Below, in pieces: positions 62,800 to 63,937 of a stretch of DNA of 63,937 bases. A model generated the notes under the pieces. It searched no databases. It saw only the letters and a program-made list of their open reading frames with translations, and had not been told where the DNA came from. The DNA is from Scytonema sp. UIC 10036. GTDB taxonomy: Bacteria; Cyanobacteriota; Cyanobacteriia; Cyanobacteriales; Nostocaceae. Numbering within the stretch: the first letter of the stretch is position 1; every line of letters starts with the position of its first letter. Position numbers and translations under genes: made by a program. The DNA is taken from positions 1 through 63,937 of the forward strand of contig NZ_WJFC01000061.1 of the NCBI RefSeq assembly GCF_009725235.1. The letters are read 5' to 3'.

Positions 62800-63783
62800 A
62801 TGTTTCCAACTCATCGTCCCCGCCGTTTGCGTACTCATCCACAACTGCGCCGCATGGTACGCGAAACTCTACTAACCACAAACGATCTGATTTACCCCCT
62901 ATTTGCTGTTCCTGGGGAAGGTATTGCTCATGAAGTGAGATCTATGCCCGGTGTCTACCAACTTTCCATAGATAAAATTGTGGAAGAAGCAAAAGAGGTT
63001 TATGACCTGGGCATTCCTGCCATCATTTTGTTTGGGATTCCTGCGGATAAAGACGTAGATGCCACAGGTGCATGGCACGATTGCGGAATAGTACAAAAAG
63101 CTGCTACGGCTGTTAAAGAAGCTGTACCAGATTTGATTATCATTGCTGATACCTGTTTGTGCGAGTATACAAGTCACGGTCACTGCGGTTATTTACAACT
63201 GGGCGATTTGACGGGACGGGTTTTAAATGACCCGACTTTAGAATTGCTTAAGAAAACGGCAGTTTCTCAGGCAAAAGCTGGTGCGGATATTATTGCCCCT
63301 TCCGGGATGATGGATGGCTTTGTACAAGCAATTCGCAGTGGTTTGGATGAAGCGGGATTCCAAGATACACCAATTCTGTCCTATGCTGCTAAGTATGCTT
63401 CGGCTTATTACGGTCCCTTCCGCGATGCCGCAGATTCTGCCCCACAATTTGGCGATCGCAGAACTTATCAAATGGACCCTGGTAATGCCCGTGAAGCCCT
63501 CAAGGAAATTGACCTAGATATCGCTGAAGGTGCTGATATGCTTATGGTAAAACCCGCCTTGGCTTATATGGACATTATTTGGCGCGTGAAGGAGGCCAGC
63601 AACTTACCTGTTGCGGCTTACAACGTTTCTGGTGAGTATTCCATGGTGAAAGCCGCAGCAATCAACGGTTGGATTGACGAGCAGCGTGTAGTTATGGAAA
63701 CTTTAATTGGCTTCAAACGTGCAGGTGCTGACTTGATACTAACCTACCATGCCAAAGATGCGGCACGGTGGTTGCAAAAGTAG
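62800..63783 (+). CDS. hemB: Delta-aminolevulinic acid dehydratase (porphobilinogen synthase)
   Basis: A 327-aa enzyme that condenses two ALA molecules to porphobilinogen, on the way to heme, chlorophyll and bilins. The metal site [14 protein letters not shown] has the Cys cluster of zinc-type enzymes, and the two active lysines are in [12 protein letters not shown] and [12 protein letters not shown]. The ATG at 62800 is preferred over a TTG six codons upstream because [19 protein letters not shown] is the usual start. The bilin demand of phycobilisomes and of the phytochromes in this window rests on this pathway, but no regulatory link is visible. Confidence 0.97.
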   Translation: MFPTHRPRRLRTHPQLRRMVRETLLTTNDLIYPLFAVPGEGIAHEVRSMPGVYQLSIDKIVEEAKEVYDLGIPAIILFGIPADKDVDATGAWHDCGIVQKAATAVKEAVPDLIIIADTCLCEYTSHGHCGYLQLGDLTGRVLNDPTLELLKKTAVSQAKAGADIIAPSGMMDGFVQAIRSGLDEAGFQDTPILSYAAKYASAYYGPFRDAADSAPQFGDRRTYQMDPGNAREALKEIDLDIAEGADMLMVKPALAYMDIIWRVKEASNLPVAAYNVSGEYSMVKAAAINGWIDEQRVVMETLIGFKRAGADLILTYHAKDAARWLQK

Positions 63784-63893
63784 CAATCTTCTCGATCAAC
63801 GCATTTGGCAACGGATGAGATAACGGATATCGGATAGCTTATCGGCTTGTAGATAACTAGACGCTATGACCGCTACAAATCCGTTGCCATGTT

Positions 63894-63937
63894 GTTTATA
63901 GGGGGTAGGGAGTAGGGGGTAGGGAGTAGGGAAGAGT
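63894..63937. repeat. GGGTAGGGAGTA tandem repeats
   Basis: GGGGGTAGGGAGTA units run to the window end; the array is cut off there and is of the same kind as 5827-5880. Confidence 0.8.

Overview
The window is chromosomal DNA of a filamentous, probably heterocyst-forming cyanobacterium of the Nostocales type. The evidence is frequent GCGATCGC (HIP1) octamers, long runs of short tandem repeats between genes, a helical carotenoid protein, bilin-binding phytochrome and cyanobacteriochrome domains, multidomain kinase/ATPase/histidine kinases, PEP-CTERM proteins and an SLH-porin. The genus cannot be fixed from the sequence. Layout: 0.5-7 kb holds a bacterial-type PARG, an acetyltransferase, a helical carotenoid protein, an FKBP isomerase, a decayed hybrid histidine kinase whose receiver domain is still open, a PD-(D/E)XK-ParA fusion and a peptidoglycan-binding protein. 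7-12 kb holds a catalytic/non-catalytic M16 peptidase pair, then purK with a 6S RNA gene behind it. 12-20.5 kb is accessory DNA: a HigB/HigA-IrrE toxin-antitoxin pair, DUF4912, an unknown AT-rich gene, a phosphodiester glycosidase lipoprotein, and two tandem antitoxin/PIN modules, the second with an amber-mutated toxin. 20.5-30 kb holds a roadblock protein, a zinc-ribbon/kinase/GTPase gene translationally coupled to amt, an NB-ARC ATPase with a nearby fragment of a paralogue, and an ArsA-type ATPase. 31.5-36.2 kb carries two tandem PAS-less phytochromes; the second adds two cyanobacteriochrome GAF domains and a histidine kinase. 36.5-39 kb looks like an eroded island at tRNA-Phe (VapBC, NACHT remnant, tyrosine recombinase). 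39-44 kb is a zinc-uptake locus (znuB, znuC, znuA) divergent from a porin. 44-64 kb holds an RqcH/NFACT protein, a giant kinase/ATPase/histidine kinase, PEP-CTERM proteins, a GT4 glycosyltransferase, an RRM protein, a degenerate M48 protease, prfC, a DUF4870 protein and hemB. Cross-cutting features: a roughly 170-bp MITE-like element with 16-bp inverted ends occurs twice, and a related repeat a third time; in all three cases the repeat provides or overlaps the stop codon of the upstream gene. The most interesting candidates are the tandem phytochrome locus with three predicted bilin modules in one kinase, the kinase-GTPase coupled to the ammonium transporter, and the nuclease-ParA fusion. All functions are read from motifs and family resemblance only; no database search was possible.
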